This document shows, one piece after another, positions 51,497-58,821 of a stretch of DNA of 64,000 nt. The DNA comes from SHVO01 sp041919675 (GTDB lineage Bacteria > Pseudomonadota > Alphaproteobacteria > Rhodospirillales > Rhodospirillaceae). Made by a program: the position numbers and the translations under genes. The notes beneath the pieces were generated by a model. The model had not been told where the DNA came from, made no database searches, and worked only from the letters and a program-made list of their open reading frames with translations. How positions within the stretch are numbered: the stretch's first letter is position 1; the number at the start of each line of letters is the position of its first letter. The DNA is taken from contig JAYRTJ010000006.1 of NCBI GenBank assembly GCA_041919675.1, positions 1 through 64,000 of the forward strand. The letters run 5' to 3'.

Positions 51497-51528
51497 AACC
51501 GCCGCCCCGGGAACGGGCGGCGGTTTTT
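51497..51528 (+). terminator. rho-independent terminator
   Basis: AACCGCCGCCC and GGGCGGCGG-TT form a long GC stem with a CGGGAAC-type loop, followed by TTTTTGTT. It lies 20 bases after the stop of the OB-fold gene and may also end transcription of the convergent methyltransferase gene. Confidence 0.85.
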
Positions 51529-51570
51529 GTTGGCGTTCCCCGCGAAAAATACAGGAAATAAGTTTTCGCT

Positions 51571-52146
51571 CTACTTCTGCTTCTTCGCGGGGAGCGTGTA
51601 GGCGTAGATCACGGCGGTGCCGATCTTTTCGGTTTTCTCCGGCTCCCAGCCGGGCACCGCGAAATCGTGGCAAACGATGCGGGTGCCGGGCTTCAGGACG
51701 CCAAGGGTCGGCTCCAGCTTCTGCAGCATCTCGGGCAGCAGATAGATCGTCACGACGCTGGCTTCGGAGAAGTCGAAGCGGAAGACATCTTTTTCGACAA
51801 AGGACGTGCGGCCGGCGACGCCGGCGCTTTTCGCATTCGCGTTGGCTTCCTTGTTGCGCACCGGATCGATGTCCACGCCCACACCCTTGGCGGCGCCAAA
51901 ATCGCGCACGGCCGAGATCACAAGCCGGCCGTCCCCCGAACCCAGGTCGTAAACGATGTCGTTCGCGCCCACCTTCGCGGCCGTCAGCATCGCATCGACG
52001 ATCGGCTGCGGCGTCGGCACGTAAGGGGCGTCGAGCGGAACCCCCGTATCCCCGACAAAGCGCGGGCTGCTCGCGGCCGAACCCGGCGCAGCGGTGAAAA
52101 GAAGACCGGCCGCAACGACGCCGGCGAGCACACGCGTGAAACTCAT
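51571..52146 (-). CDS. exported class I SAM methyltransferase-like protein
   Basis: A 191-residue protein with motif I VYDLGSGDGRLVISAV, an acidic motif-II end (VGVDIDP) and the following strand SVVTIYLLPEMLQKLEPTLG, all typical of SAM-dependent methyltransferases. The mature part begins with PYVPTPQPIVDAMLTAAKVG, a segment shared by a known group of small bacterial methyltransferases. Its N-terminus is a clear signal peptide (VLAGVVAAGLLFTAAPGSAA), so the enzyme would act outside the cytoplasm, where SAM is not known to occur. ATG 52146 is the start chosen, with GGGAG upstream. Substrate unknown. Confidence 0.82.
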   Translation of the reverse strand: MSFTRVLAGVVAAGLLFTAAPGSAASSPRFVGDTGVPLDAPYVPTPQPIVDAMLTAAKVGANDIVYDLGSGDGRLVISAVRDFGAAKGVGVDIDPVRNKEANANAKSAGVAGRTSFVEKDVFRFDFSEASVVTIYLLPEMLQKLEPTLGVLKPGTRIVCHDFAVPGWEPEKTEKIGTAVIYAYTLPAKKQK

Positions 52147-52331
52147 CGTCAACAACTCCCACAGATTGGAGGCGAACTTTGACACGTCTTTCACGTTCAG
52201 TTCAAATTATACAGGCCTGTCAGAGACTTATCCGGGGATAAGTTCGCACGCACAAGCCTTTGGAATATTGGAACAAATTTTCTTTCGCTGCGTTTTCCGT
52301 CCGTTGCAAGGTGGGCGGGGAAAAGGGTGTC

Positions 52332-52595
52332 ATGTACGCGATCTATTTCAACGACAGCGCCGGTGGGCGCTCTTTTATTGCCGCGGTCGACGACAAGCAC
52401 TCGGCCATGTCCATGGCTAAACTGTTGTCGCGCCAGGATCCAAGAGACGTGGTGGTGGTCGAGAACCGCGTGATCGGGGATACCGTCTTGCTTGCTGTGT
52501 TCCGCCGCGGCGCACGTCAAGCCGATGAGCAGGACAGCGACCTCGCGCCCGAACGGACGCCTTCCGCGACGGACGCGTCCGGCGAGCATGCCTGA
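52332..52595 (+). CDS. hypothetical protein, 87 aa
   Basis: No family recognised. The first ~55 residues look like a compact alpha/beta fold (MYAIYFNDSAGGRSFIAAVD, then SMAKLLSRQDPRDVVVVENR and DTVLLAVFRRG), and the rest is a charged, probably disordered tail. ATG 52332 has GAAAAGGG upstream. It lies 185 bases from the divergent methyltransferase gene and converges with the dksA region. Function unknown. Confidence 0.62.
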   Translation: MYAIYFNDSAGGRSFIAAVDDKHSAMSMAKLLSRQDPRDVVVVENRVIGDTVLLAVFRRGARQADEQDSDLAPERTPSATDASGEHA

Positions 52596-52673
52596 CCGGG
52601 CGCGGCTGCGATGCCCGGGGCGCGCTGAAACAGCGCAAAAATATCGGAATTAAGTTTCGCTCCAGTTCGTTCA

Positions 52674-52745
52674 TCGGAGCGGTGGGTCTGCGCTTTTTAG
52701 TCGGAGCGGTGGGTCCGCACTTTTTAGTCGGAGCGGTGGGTCCGC
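52674..52745. repeat. 27-bp tandem repeat of the dksA 3' end
   Basis: Copies start at 52674, 52701 and 52728. Each holds TCGGAGCGGTGGGTC followed by a CGC and CTTTTTAG. The third copy is the real 3' end of dksA (it encodes RTHRSD and stop on the minus strand); the other two are downstream duplicates that would encode the same ending. Confidence 0.85.
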
Positions 52746-53143
52746 TCCATACGCTCGTGGCGTTCCTGGGCTTCGATGGACAGGGTCGCGATCGGGCGCG
52801 CTTCAAGGCGCTTCAGGCTGATCGGGTCGCCGGTCTCTTCACAATATCCATACGTGCCTTCTTCGATGCGCTTCAGCGCCGCGTCGATCTTGGAGATGAG
52901 CTTGCGGGCGCGGTCGCGCGTGCGCAGCTCGAGAGAACGTTCCATCTCCGTCGAGGCGCGGTCGGCGAGATCGGGCTCCTGCGCGCCGCCTTCCTGCTGC
53001 AGCGTTTCGAGAGTCTCTTCAGACTCCTTCAGGAGCTCACCACGCCAGTTCAGAAGCTTGCGGCGGAAATATTCCTGCTGCTTCGCATTCATGAACGGTT
53101 CTTTTTCGGTGGGCCGATAGTCCGGCGGAACCGTGAGGGTCAT
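52724..53143 (-). CDS. dksA: RNA polymerase-binding protein DksA (alphaproteobacterial type)
   Basis: A 139-residue DksA, which acts in the RNA polymerase secondary channel with ppGpp to adjust stable RNA and amino-acid gene transcription. The coiled-coil tip is EPDLADRASTEMERSLELRT, with the conserved Asp residues and Ala. The C-terminal globular region GTYGYCEETGDPISLKRLEA, then RPIATLSIEAQERHERMERT, keeps the fold, but three of the four zinc-binding Cys are missing, leaving one Cys; this is the usual state of alphaproteobacterial DksA. ATG 53143 is chosen over 53194. In Caulobacter-type genomes dksA is also beside fliX, as here. Its 3' end is tandemly duplicated. Confidence 0.93.
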   Translation of the reverse strand: MTLTVPPDYRPTEKEPFMNAKQQEYFRRKLLNWRGELLKESEETLETLQQEGGAQEPDLADRASTEMERSLELRTRDRARKLISKIDAALKRIEEGTYGYCEETGDPISLKRLEARPIATLSIEAQERHERMERTHRSD

Positions 53144-53381
53144 CGGAAGAGATCTCCGTTGCGAATGGCGCGGGAATATATGGGGACGCCCCACCTGTCC
53201 GCAAGGTGGCGTATATCTATGATTTAAAACGATTTTTAAGAAATAAAGTGGCTTGAGTTACACGGAGCGAGCGCGGAATAGGGGTCACACACCCCTTCGC
53301 GCACCCATCATGAGAATATCAAAGGTCTTCAGGCGAATGGGTCTCCGAGCTCAATTCCGCGGGCAACCTGGGCGCGCGCGT

Positions 53382-53837
53382 TCAGATCCGGCGGCTGAGC
53401 TTGGCGATTTCGACTTCGGCGCGGAGTTCGATTTCGTCGAGCAGGCGCGAAATCACCGCGTCGGCGCCGCGTTCGCGCTTTTCACGCACCATGCGGGCGA
53501 GATCGCCCAGACGATCCTTGGGCACCGTGCCCAAAAGCAGGCCGCGGCGGATTTCCTCGAGACGGTCGAGAAGCTCGGCCCCGCGCTGCGCGCGGCGCTT
53601 GCGTTCCTGATAGTCCGGCCCCGCGCCCTCGGCGCCCACGGATTGCGCGGCGAGGATGCCGCCGACGTTCACGACGCCCGACACGCCCTCGGCGCTGTCC
53701 GGGCCGGACGTCTCGTCCGCCCCGCCGAGCTTGTCGAGCTCGGCCGAGAACGCACCCGCCTTACCCGCCGGCCCCGCCTTGCGGGCCGCGCCGGGTCCCC
53801 GGACGGAGGTTGTGGATTTAGGACCTTCGACCTTCAC
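53382..53837 (-). CDS. fliX: flagellar assembly regulator FliX
   Basis: A 151-residue FliX-like protein, in Caulobacter a trans-acting partner of the sigma-54 activator FlbD that couples flagellar assembly to late gene expression. A Pro/Gly-rich N-terminus is followed by the conserved helical region ELLDRLEEIRRGLLLGTVPK and DRLGDLARMVREKRERGADA, which ends in VISRLLDEIELRAEVEIAKL. The GTG at 53837 (preceded by GAAAGG) is preferred; an ATG at 53885 adds 16 non-conserved residues. It is divergent from flgI, the same arrangement as in Caulobacter, and sits near dksA. Confidence 0.87.
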   Translation of the reverse strand: MKVEGPKSTTSVRGPGAARKAGPAGKAGAFSAELDKLGGADETSGPDSAEGVSGVVNVGGILAAQSVGAEGAGPDYQERKRRAQRGAELLDRLEEIRRGLLLGTVPKDRLGDLARMVREKRERGADAVISRLLDEIELRAEVEIAKLSRRI

Positions 53838-54051
53838 AGAAGGCGGCCTTTCGTAACAGTCGCTAAGGCGTTGGGAGGCCTTCATTTTGGCCGCCCTGCC
53901 CTGGTCCCCTAATGTCGCCTACGGGACCGTCTTATTCAACCGGGTAAGAATTGCCGGGCCAGATGGGCCGGAAGTGCCTCCAATCGCTCTCCCGCCCCGT
54001 TTACCCCTCATAAATCATCATAAAATCAATAGCTTAGAAGAAAACAAAAGC

Positions 54052-54066
54052 TGGCACGCTTTTCGC
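54052..54066 (+). promoter_or_regulatory. sigma-54 promoter for flgI operon
   Basis: TGGCACGCTTTTCGC has the -24 GG and -12 GC ten bases apart, matching TGGCAC-N5-TTGC. It lies 95 bases upstream of the flgI ATG. Together with the site before flgF it indicates a common RpoN-dependent class of flagellar genes, fitting the adjacent fliX. Confidence 0.75.
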
Positions 54067-54097
54067 ATCCAAACCGTCGGGAAAGTACGTGTGCGCC

Positions 54098-54130
54098 CCG
54101 GACACTCACCGGACATTCACCGGACACTCA
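54098..54130. repeat. 11-bp tandem repeat in flgI leader
   Basis: CCGGACACTCA, CCGGACATTCA and CCGGACACTCA lie head to tail between the sigma-54 promoter and the flgI ribosome binding site, within the expected 5' untranslated region. Confidence 0.85.
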
Positions 54131-54160
54131 TGGGACCGCACCGAAGAAGACGAGGATGAA

Positions 54161-55360
54161 ATGACTGCTGTACGCCGCCTGGTCATGACTGGTTCTGGAA
54201 CCGCGCCGCCTTCGCGCGGGCTCCGCCCGCGCTCCGGCGTGCTGAACCGCCTTTGGATGATCGGCATCCATGTGTTCATGTTCGCCCTGCTCCTGACGGC
54301 GAGCTCGGCGCATGCGGCCTCGCGCGTGAAAGACATCGCCGGCTTCGAAGGCGTACGCGAGAACGTGCTGGTCGGCTACGGCCTGGTGTTCGGCCTGCAA
54401 GGCACCGGCGACGACCTGAAGAAGATCGGCGCCACCAAGCAGTCGCTGCTCGGCATGCTCGAGCGTCTCGGCATCAACAGCCGCGACGACCGCTTGGAAA
54501 CGGCGAACGTCGCGGCGGTGATGGTGACGGCCACACTGCCGGCGTTCGCGCGCCAGGGCGGCAAGGTCGACGTGACCATCAGCTCCATCGGCGACGCGGA
54601 CAGCCTGCAGGGCGGGAGCCTCGCGGTCACCCCGCTGCTCGGCGCCGACGGCGAAGTGTATGCGCTGGCGCAAGGCAACGTGCAGGTCGGCGGCTTCACC
54701 GCGCAGGGCGCGGCGGCCACCGTGACCCGCGGTGTCCCCACGTCGGGCCGCATCCCCAACGGCGCCACCGTGGAACGTGAAGTGAATTTCGCGCTGACCG
54801 GCATGAAGGCCGTGAAGATCGCGCTGCATAACCCCGACCTGACCACCGCGCGCCGCATCTCGGACGCGATCAACGCCTACCTCGGCACCACCGCGTCGGC
54901 CGCGATGGATCCCGGTACGGTGCAAGTCGTGCAGCCGGAAGGCTACACCGGCACCATGGTCGAACTGATGACGGCCGTTGAACAGCTGCGCGTCGAGCCG
55001 GACCAGCCGGCGCGCGTGGTGATCGATGAAAATACCGGCGTGATCGTCATCGGCGACGACGTGCGCATCTCCACGGTTGCGATCGCGCAGGGCAATCTCA
55101 CCATCCGCGTCACCGAAACGCCGCAGGTTTCGCAGCCGGCGCCGTTCTCCGAAACCGGGGAAACGGTGGTCGTCCCCCGCACCGATATCGAGGTGGACGA
55201 CGACAGCGATCGCCGTTTGGCCGTCGTGAACGCGGGCGTGTCGCTCCAGGAACTGGTGAACGGCCTCAATGCCCTCGGCGTCGGCCCGCGCGACATGATC
55301 TCGATCCTGCAGGCCGTCAAGGCCGCGGGCGCGATGCAGGCCGAAATCGAAGTGATGTAA
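54161..55360 (+). CDS. flgI: flagellar P-ring protein FlgI
   Basis: A 399-residue exported P-ring subunit. The signal region (IHVFMFALLLTASSAHAAS) is followed by the diagnostic VKDIAGFEGVRENVLVGYGL, VFGLQGTGDDLKKIGATKQS, and later IGDADSLQGGSLAVTPLLGA, GRIPNGATVEREVNFALTGM and the end VGPRDMISILQAVKAAGAMQ. The mature protein has the usual size, but ~35 residues before the hydrophobic core make the signal peptide long. ATG 54161 is preceded by GAGGA; ATG 54257 is a shorter option. It is the first gene of flgI-rod-binding-flgN-flgK-flgL. Confidence 0.95.
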   Translation: MTAVRRLVMTGSGTAPPSRGLRPRSGVLNRLWMIGIHVFMFALLLTASSAHAASRVKDIAGFEGVRENVLVGYGLVFGLQGTGDDLKKIGATKQSLLGMLERLGINSRDDRLETANVAAVMVTATLPAFARQGGKVDVTISSIGDADSLQGGSLAVTPLLGADGEVYALAQGNVQVGGFTAQGAAATVTRGVPTSGRIPNGATVEREVNFALTGMKAVKIALHNPDLTTARRISDAINAYLGTTASAAMDPGTVQVVQPEGYTGTMVELMTAVEQLRVEPDQPARVVIDENTGVIVIGDDVRISTVAIAQGNLTIRVTETPQVSQPAPFSETGETVVVPRTDIEVDDDSDRRLAVVNAGVSLQELVNGLNALGVGPRDMISILQAVKAAGAMQAEIEVM

Positions 55361-55385
55361 GCGAGAAGATTTTAGGACAACGGAT

Positions 55386-55850
55386 ATGGACGCCGCCGCT
55401 TCGCTTCTCGACAACGCCAGAGACGCTTACGCCACGGGCCTGTCGGCCCAAGTGGCGAAGAAGACCGGCGGCAGCGCGCCGAGCGCGGCGTTGCCGGGCA
55501 TGAAATTGTCCGCCGCCGACGAAAAGAAGGCGCGTCAGGCCGGCAAGGACTTCGAGGCTTTTTTCATCGGCCAGATGATGGAGCACATGATGGCGGGTAT
55601 CGAAACGGATCCGACGTTCGGCGGCGGCCCCGGCGAGGACATGTGGCGCTCGATGCTGAACCAGGAATACGGCAAGGAACTGGCGAAGTCCGGCAAGCTG
55701 GGCATCGCCGACCATGTGATGCGCGGGATGCTGCTGGCGCAGGAACAGCGCGATCAGGGCACGACCCAGGTCCGCCTCTCCAAGACCGGACAGACCGGTG
55801 AAGAGCTGCAGACCGCAGCGCAGCCCGTCGTCAGCCAGATCCGCCGGTAG
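55386..55850 (+). CDS. rod-binding protein (FlgJ N-terminal domain only)
   Basis: A 154-residue protein with the rod-binding domain of FlgJ (PF10135): RQAGKDFEAFFIGQMMEHMM, then FGGGPGEDMWRSMLNQEYGK and LGIADHVMRGMLLAQEQ. It lacks the muramidase half found in enteric FlgJ, as is normal in alphaproteobacteria, where the peptidoglycan lytic enzyme is separate. It probably caps the growing rod. It begins 25 bases after flgI and continues into the flgN-like gene. Confidence 0.9.
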   Translation: MDAAASLLDNARDAYATGLSAQVAKKTGGSAPSAALPGMKLSAADEKKARQAGKDFEAFFIGQMMEHMMAGIETDPTFGGGPGEDMWRSMLNQEYGKELAKSGKLGIADHVMRGMLLAQEQRDQGTTQVRLSKTGQTGEELQTAAQPVVSQIRR

Positions 55851-55873
55851 TCAGTACGTAAAGAGTATCGCTC

Positions 55874-56491
55874 ATGAATATGGTCCGCCGAGATCTACCA
55901 AACCAAGCCCAGCGCACAACGACGCCGGCCACGCCCGCGCGTCCAGGGGCGCCGGCGGGTCAGCGTCCCTTGAACATGCCGCAGCGTCCCGGCGCGGCGC
56001 CGCAGCCGCAAGCCGCGGCCGCGAGCCCGGCCCCGACCGGCGGCCGTCTCCTTCCGCCGTCCGCCAAAGCCGACGAGATGATGATGGTGATGCGCCAATT
56101 GACCGAACTCCTGACCAAGGAGAACGCGGCGCTGAAGAAGCACAAAATGGATGAAGTCAAAGCGCTTGCCGAACGGAAAGAACAGCTGGCGCGCCTTTAC
56201 CAGGGGCACATGAACGCCGTGCACAAGAACAAGAACGTGCTCGCGGCCCTGGAGCCGGCCAAGAAAAACGCCATCGCCCATTCCGCCATGAAGCTCGGCG
56301 AGCTGATGCAGCAGAACGCCAGCCTTCTCAAGGCCAACATCGAGTCCATCAACATGTTCTTCAAGTCGGTGACGGAAGCCCTCAAGAACCGCCACGAAGA
56401 ACGCTCCGCCTCCTACTCGCGCTCGGGATCCCTCGGCCAGTACGCCGTGACCAAGCGCAGCCTGGCGGTCAGCTTCAATCAGACGATGTGA
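55874..56491 (+). CDS. FlgN/FlbY-like flagellar chaperone
   Basis: A 205-residue protein. After a Pro/Ala/Gln-rich N-terminal stretch (residues ~1-60), a long helical region carries the FlgN-type core: MRQLTELLTKENAALKKHKM, LAERKEQLARLYQGHMNAV, MKLGELMQQNASLLKANIES and INMFFKSVTEAL. FlgN-type proteins hold FlgK and FlgL before export, and flgK begins eight bases downstream. The C-terminus (YAVTKRSLAVSFNQTM) matches the alphaproteobacterial variant sometimes called FlbY. The call depends on this helical pattern and position. Confidence 0.78.
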   Translation: MNMVRRDLPNQAQRTTTPATPARPGAPAGQRPLNMPQRPGAAPQPQAAAASPAPTGGRLLPPSAKADEMMMVMRQLTELLTKENAALKKHKMDEVKALAERKEQLARLYQGHMNAVHKNKNVLAALEPAKKNAIAHSAMKLGELMQQNASLLKANIESINMFFKSVTEALKNRHEERSASYSRSGSLGQYAVTKRSLAVSFNQTM

Positions 56492-56499
56492 GCTAAGTC

Positions 56500-58686
56500 A
56501 TGTCGCTTAATCTCGCACTCACTTCGGCGATCTCGGGCCTGCAAACGGCCCAGGCCGGCCTTGACGTCATCTCGAACAACATCGCGAACGTCCAGACCGA
56601 AGGCTATACCCGCAAGCAGTTCCAGCCGCAGTCCATCGTGCTCGCGGGCATGGGCGCGGGCGTCGCGCTGGGCGACATCGTCAACAAGGTCGACCAGAAC
56701 CTGCTGCGCGACCTGCGCGGCCAGAAGAGCCAGCTCGGCCTCCTGCAGACGCAGAACAGCTATTTTCGCCGCGTCCAGGATACGTTCGGGACGACGCAGT
56801 CCAACAGCTCGATCTCGAATCAGCTGAACAAGATGCAGCAGGATTTCACCACGCTCACGGCCTCGCCGGAGACGGTGAGCCAGCAGCTCGCGGCCGTGCA
56901 GGCCGGCGTGTCGACGGCCCGCAATCTCGCGGACATGAGCAAGACCGTCCAGACCCTGCGCATGAACGCCGACGTGGAGATCGAGCAGTCGGTCCAGAAC
57001 ATCAATTCGCAGCTGACCAACATCGCGTTCCTGAACGATCAGATCGCCTTCAACGCGGCCACCAACCGCCAGACCGAAGACCTGGAAGACAAGCGCGACG
57101 TCGCGCTGAACAAACTGGCCGAACAGATCGACATTCGCTACTTCAAGAATGCCAACGGTTCGCTCACGGTGTTCACCAGCGACGGCACGACCCTTGTCGA
57201 TTCCTCGCCGGTGCCGATGTCGCACGCGGCCCTGACGCAGGTCGGCCCGTCGACGAGCTACGCCGGCGGCGACTTCAACGGCATCTTCGCCGGGGTGCGC
57301 GACATCACCGGCTCGATCCGCGGCGGCAAGCTGAAAGGCTTGATCGAGATGCGCGACAACACCCTGCCCGACATGCAGGCGCAACTCGACGAACTCGCCC
57401 GCGCCCTCAAGGAGCAGGTGAACCAGGTGCACAACCGCGGCACCTCGTATCCCAACATCGTCAACAACCTCACCGGCAGCCGCAAGTTCACTGCGCCGTC
57501 GGAGCAGGCCGTCACCTTCTCGGGCGCCGAGCCCGTGATCATGCTGTACAACCAGCAGGGCGAAGAAATCGCCTCGTCCCGCCTGTTCGACACCAGCGGC
57601 ATCAACTTCACGAACGGCTCCTCGCTGGATGCCCTTGCCACGGACATGCAGAACTGGATCCAGGCGCAGGATCCGCAGCTCGTCAATGCGACGGTGCAGT
57701 TCACCGCCGACGGCCAGATGTCGATCAATCTCGGCACGGACGTGGTCGGCATCGCCTTCCGCGACGAAGAGTCGGCCATCAAGGGATCCAGCCAGAAGGA
57801 CGTGACCGCGCAGGTCGATCTGGACGCCGACGGCACCTACGACAAGACCTACAAGGGCTTCTCGAACCTGTTCGGCCTGAACGACTATTTCGCGACGACG
57901 CCCAACCTCTCGCAGTGGGATACGGGCTTCAAGCCCGCCAATTATTCGCTGAATATCCCCGCGGCGACGACCTTGAAGTTCGCCGACGCCACCAGCATGG
58001 CGAGCGGCACCAACCAGATTTCGTCGATCACGATCAATCCGGCGGACTCGCTGGAAGTGATCCGCGACAAGATCAATTCGGACCCACTGCTGCAAAACCG
58101 GATCAGCGCCGACGTCATTCCGGAAGGTTCGGGCAAACGCCTGCGCATCCAGCATGAACAGGGCGAAGACCTGATCATCACGGAAGCCGGCGGCACCACG
58201 GGCATGGACTCGCTCGGCCTCAATTGGACCGCGACCGGGTACTCGCAGAACCTGAAGGTCAGCCAGACCCTGGTGGACGACAGTTCGCGCATTGCACGCG
58301 GCGACATTCAGCTCGACCCCTTGACGGGCGAGTACCTGCTGGCGAACGGCGACAACACCGTCATCGCCCAACTCGCGGCGGTCATGACCGGCCCCGGTTC
58401 GTTCCTGCCGGCCGGTTCACTGTCGGGGTCCGGCGTGACCTTCGCGGACTACGGCGCGGCGATCGTCTCGCGCTCCTCGACCCAGGCGGCGTCGGCCGAC
58501 ACGAATTTGAAGCTGCAGGGCGATCTGCACGAAGCGCTCGAAACCAAGCAGTCGGAAGTCTCGGGCGTGAACCTCGACGAAGAAATGTCCCAGCTGATGG
58601 TCTACCAGCAAACCTACGCCGCCTCGGCAAAGGTGATCTCGACGACCCAGCAGCTGCTGGATATCTTGAATGACCTGATCCGCTAG
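56500..58686 (+). CDS. flgK: flagellar hook-associated protein 1 FlgK
   Basis: A 728-residue hook-filament junction protein. The N-terminus ALTSAISGLQTAQAGLDVIS and NNIANVQTEGYTRKQFQPQS, the central VGPSTSYAGGDFNGIFAGVR, GSIRGGKLKGLIEMRDNTLP and DELARALKEQVNQVHNRG, and the end VSGVNLDEEMSQLMVYQQTY with ASAKVISTTQQLLDILNDLI are diagnostic. It exceeds enteric FlgK because of a large central insertion (residues ~330-560), a common alphaproteobacterial feature. It is cotranscribed with the flgN-like gene and is followed by a spacer containing a palindromic repeat and a short echo of its own 3' end. Confidence 0.95.
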   Translation: MSLNLALTSAISGLQTAQAGLDVISNNIANVQTEGYTRKQFQPQSIVLAGMGAGVALGDIVNKVDQNLLRDLRGQKSQLGLLQTQNSYFRRVQDTFGTTQSNSSISNQLNKMQQDFTTLTASPETVSQQLAAVQAGVSTARNLADMSKTVQTLRMNADVEIEQSVQNINSQLTNIAFLNDQIAFNAATNRQTEDLEDKRDVALNKLAEQIDIRYFKNANGSLTVFTSDGTTLVDSSPVPMSHAALTQVGPSTSYAGGDFNGIFAGVRDITGSIRGGKLKGLIEMRDNTLPDMQAQLDELARALKEQVNQVHNRGTSYPNIVNNLTGSRKFTAPSEQAVTFSGAEPVIMLYNQQGEEIASSRLFDTSGINFTNGSSLDALATDMQNWIQAQDPQLVNATVQFTADGQMSINLGTDVVGIAFRDEESAIKGSSQKDVTAQVDLDADGTYDKTYKGFSNLFGLNDYFATTPNLSQWDTGFKPANYSLNIPAATTLKFADATSMASGTNQISSITINPADSLEVIRDKINSDPLLQNRISADVIPEGSGKRLRIQHEQGEDLIITEAGGTTGMDSLGLNWTATGYSQNLKVSQTLVDDSSRIARGDIQLDPLTGEYLLANGDNTVIAQLAAVMTGPGSFLPAGSLSGSGVTFADYGAAIVSRSSTQAASADTNLKLQGDLHEALETKQSEVSGVNLDEEMSQLMVYQQTYAASAKVISTTQQLLDILNDLIR

Positions 58687-58727
58687 GGATTCAACGAGCC
58701 AAGATGATGTCCAAGACTTTTGATTTT

Positions 58728-58778
58728 GCGCGCGCTCTTGTCGGAAAACCGGAAGACCACTTTTCCGGATCGCGCGCC
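58728..58778. repeat. palindromic REP-like element between flgK and flgL
   Basis: Nested inverted arms: outer GCGCGCG (58728-58734) with CGCGCGC (58771-58777), inner CGGAAAA (58742-58748) with TTTTCCG (58761-58767). The inner part CGGAAAACCGGAAGACCAC resembles the ubiquitous alphaproteobacterial intergenic palindrome with a GAAAACCGG...CCACTTTTC core known from rhizobia. Confidence 0.7.
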
Positions 58779-58821
58779 TTGAACGATCTGATCCGGTAAC
58801 GGATGAGATAGGAGTAGAGCC

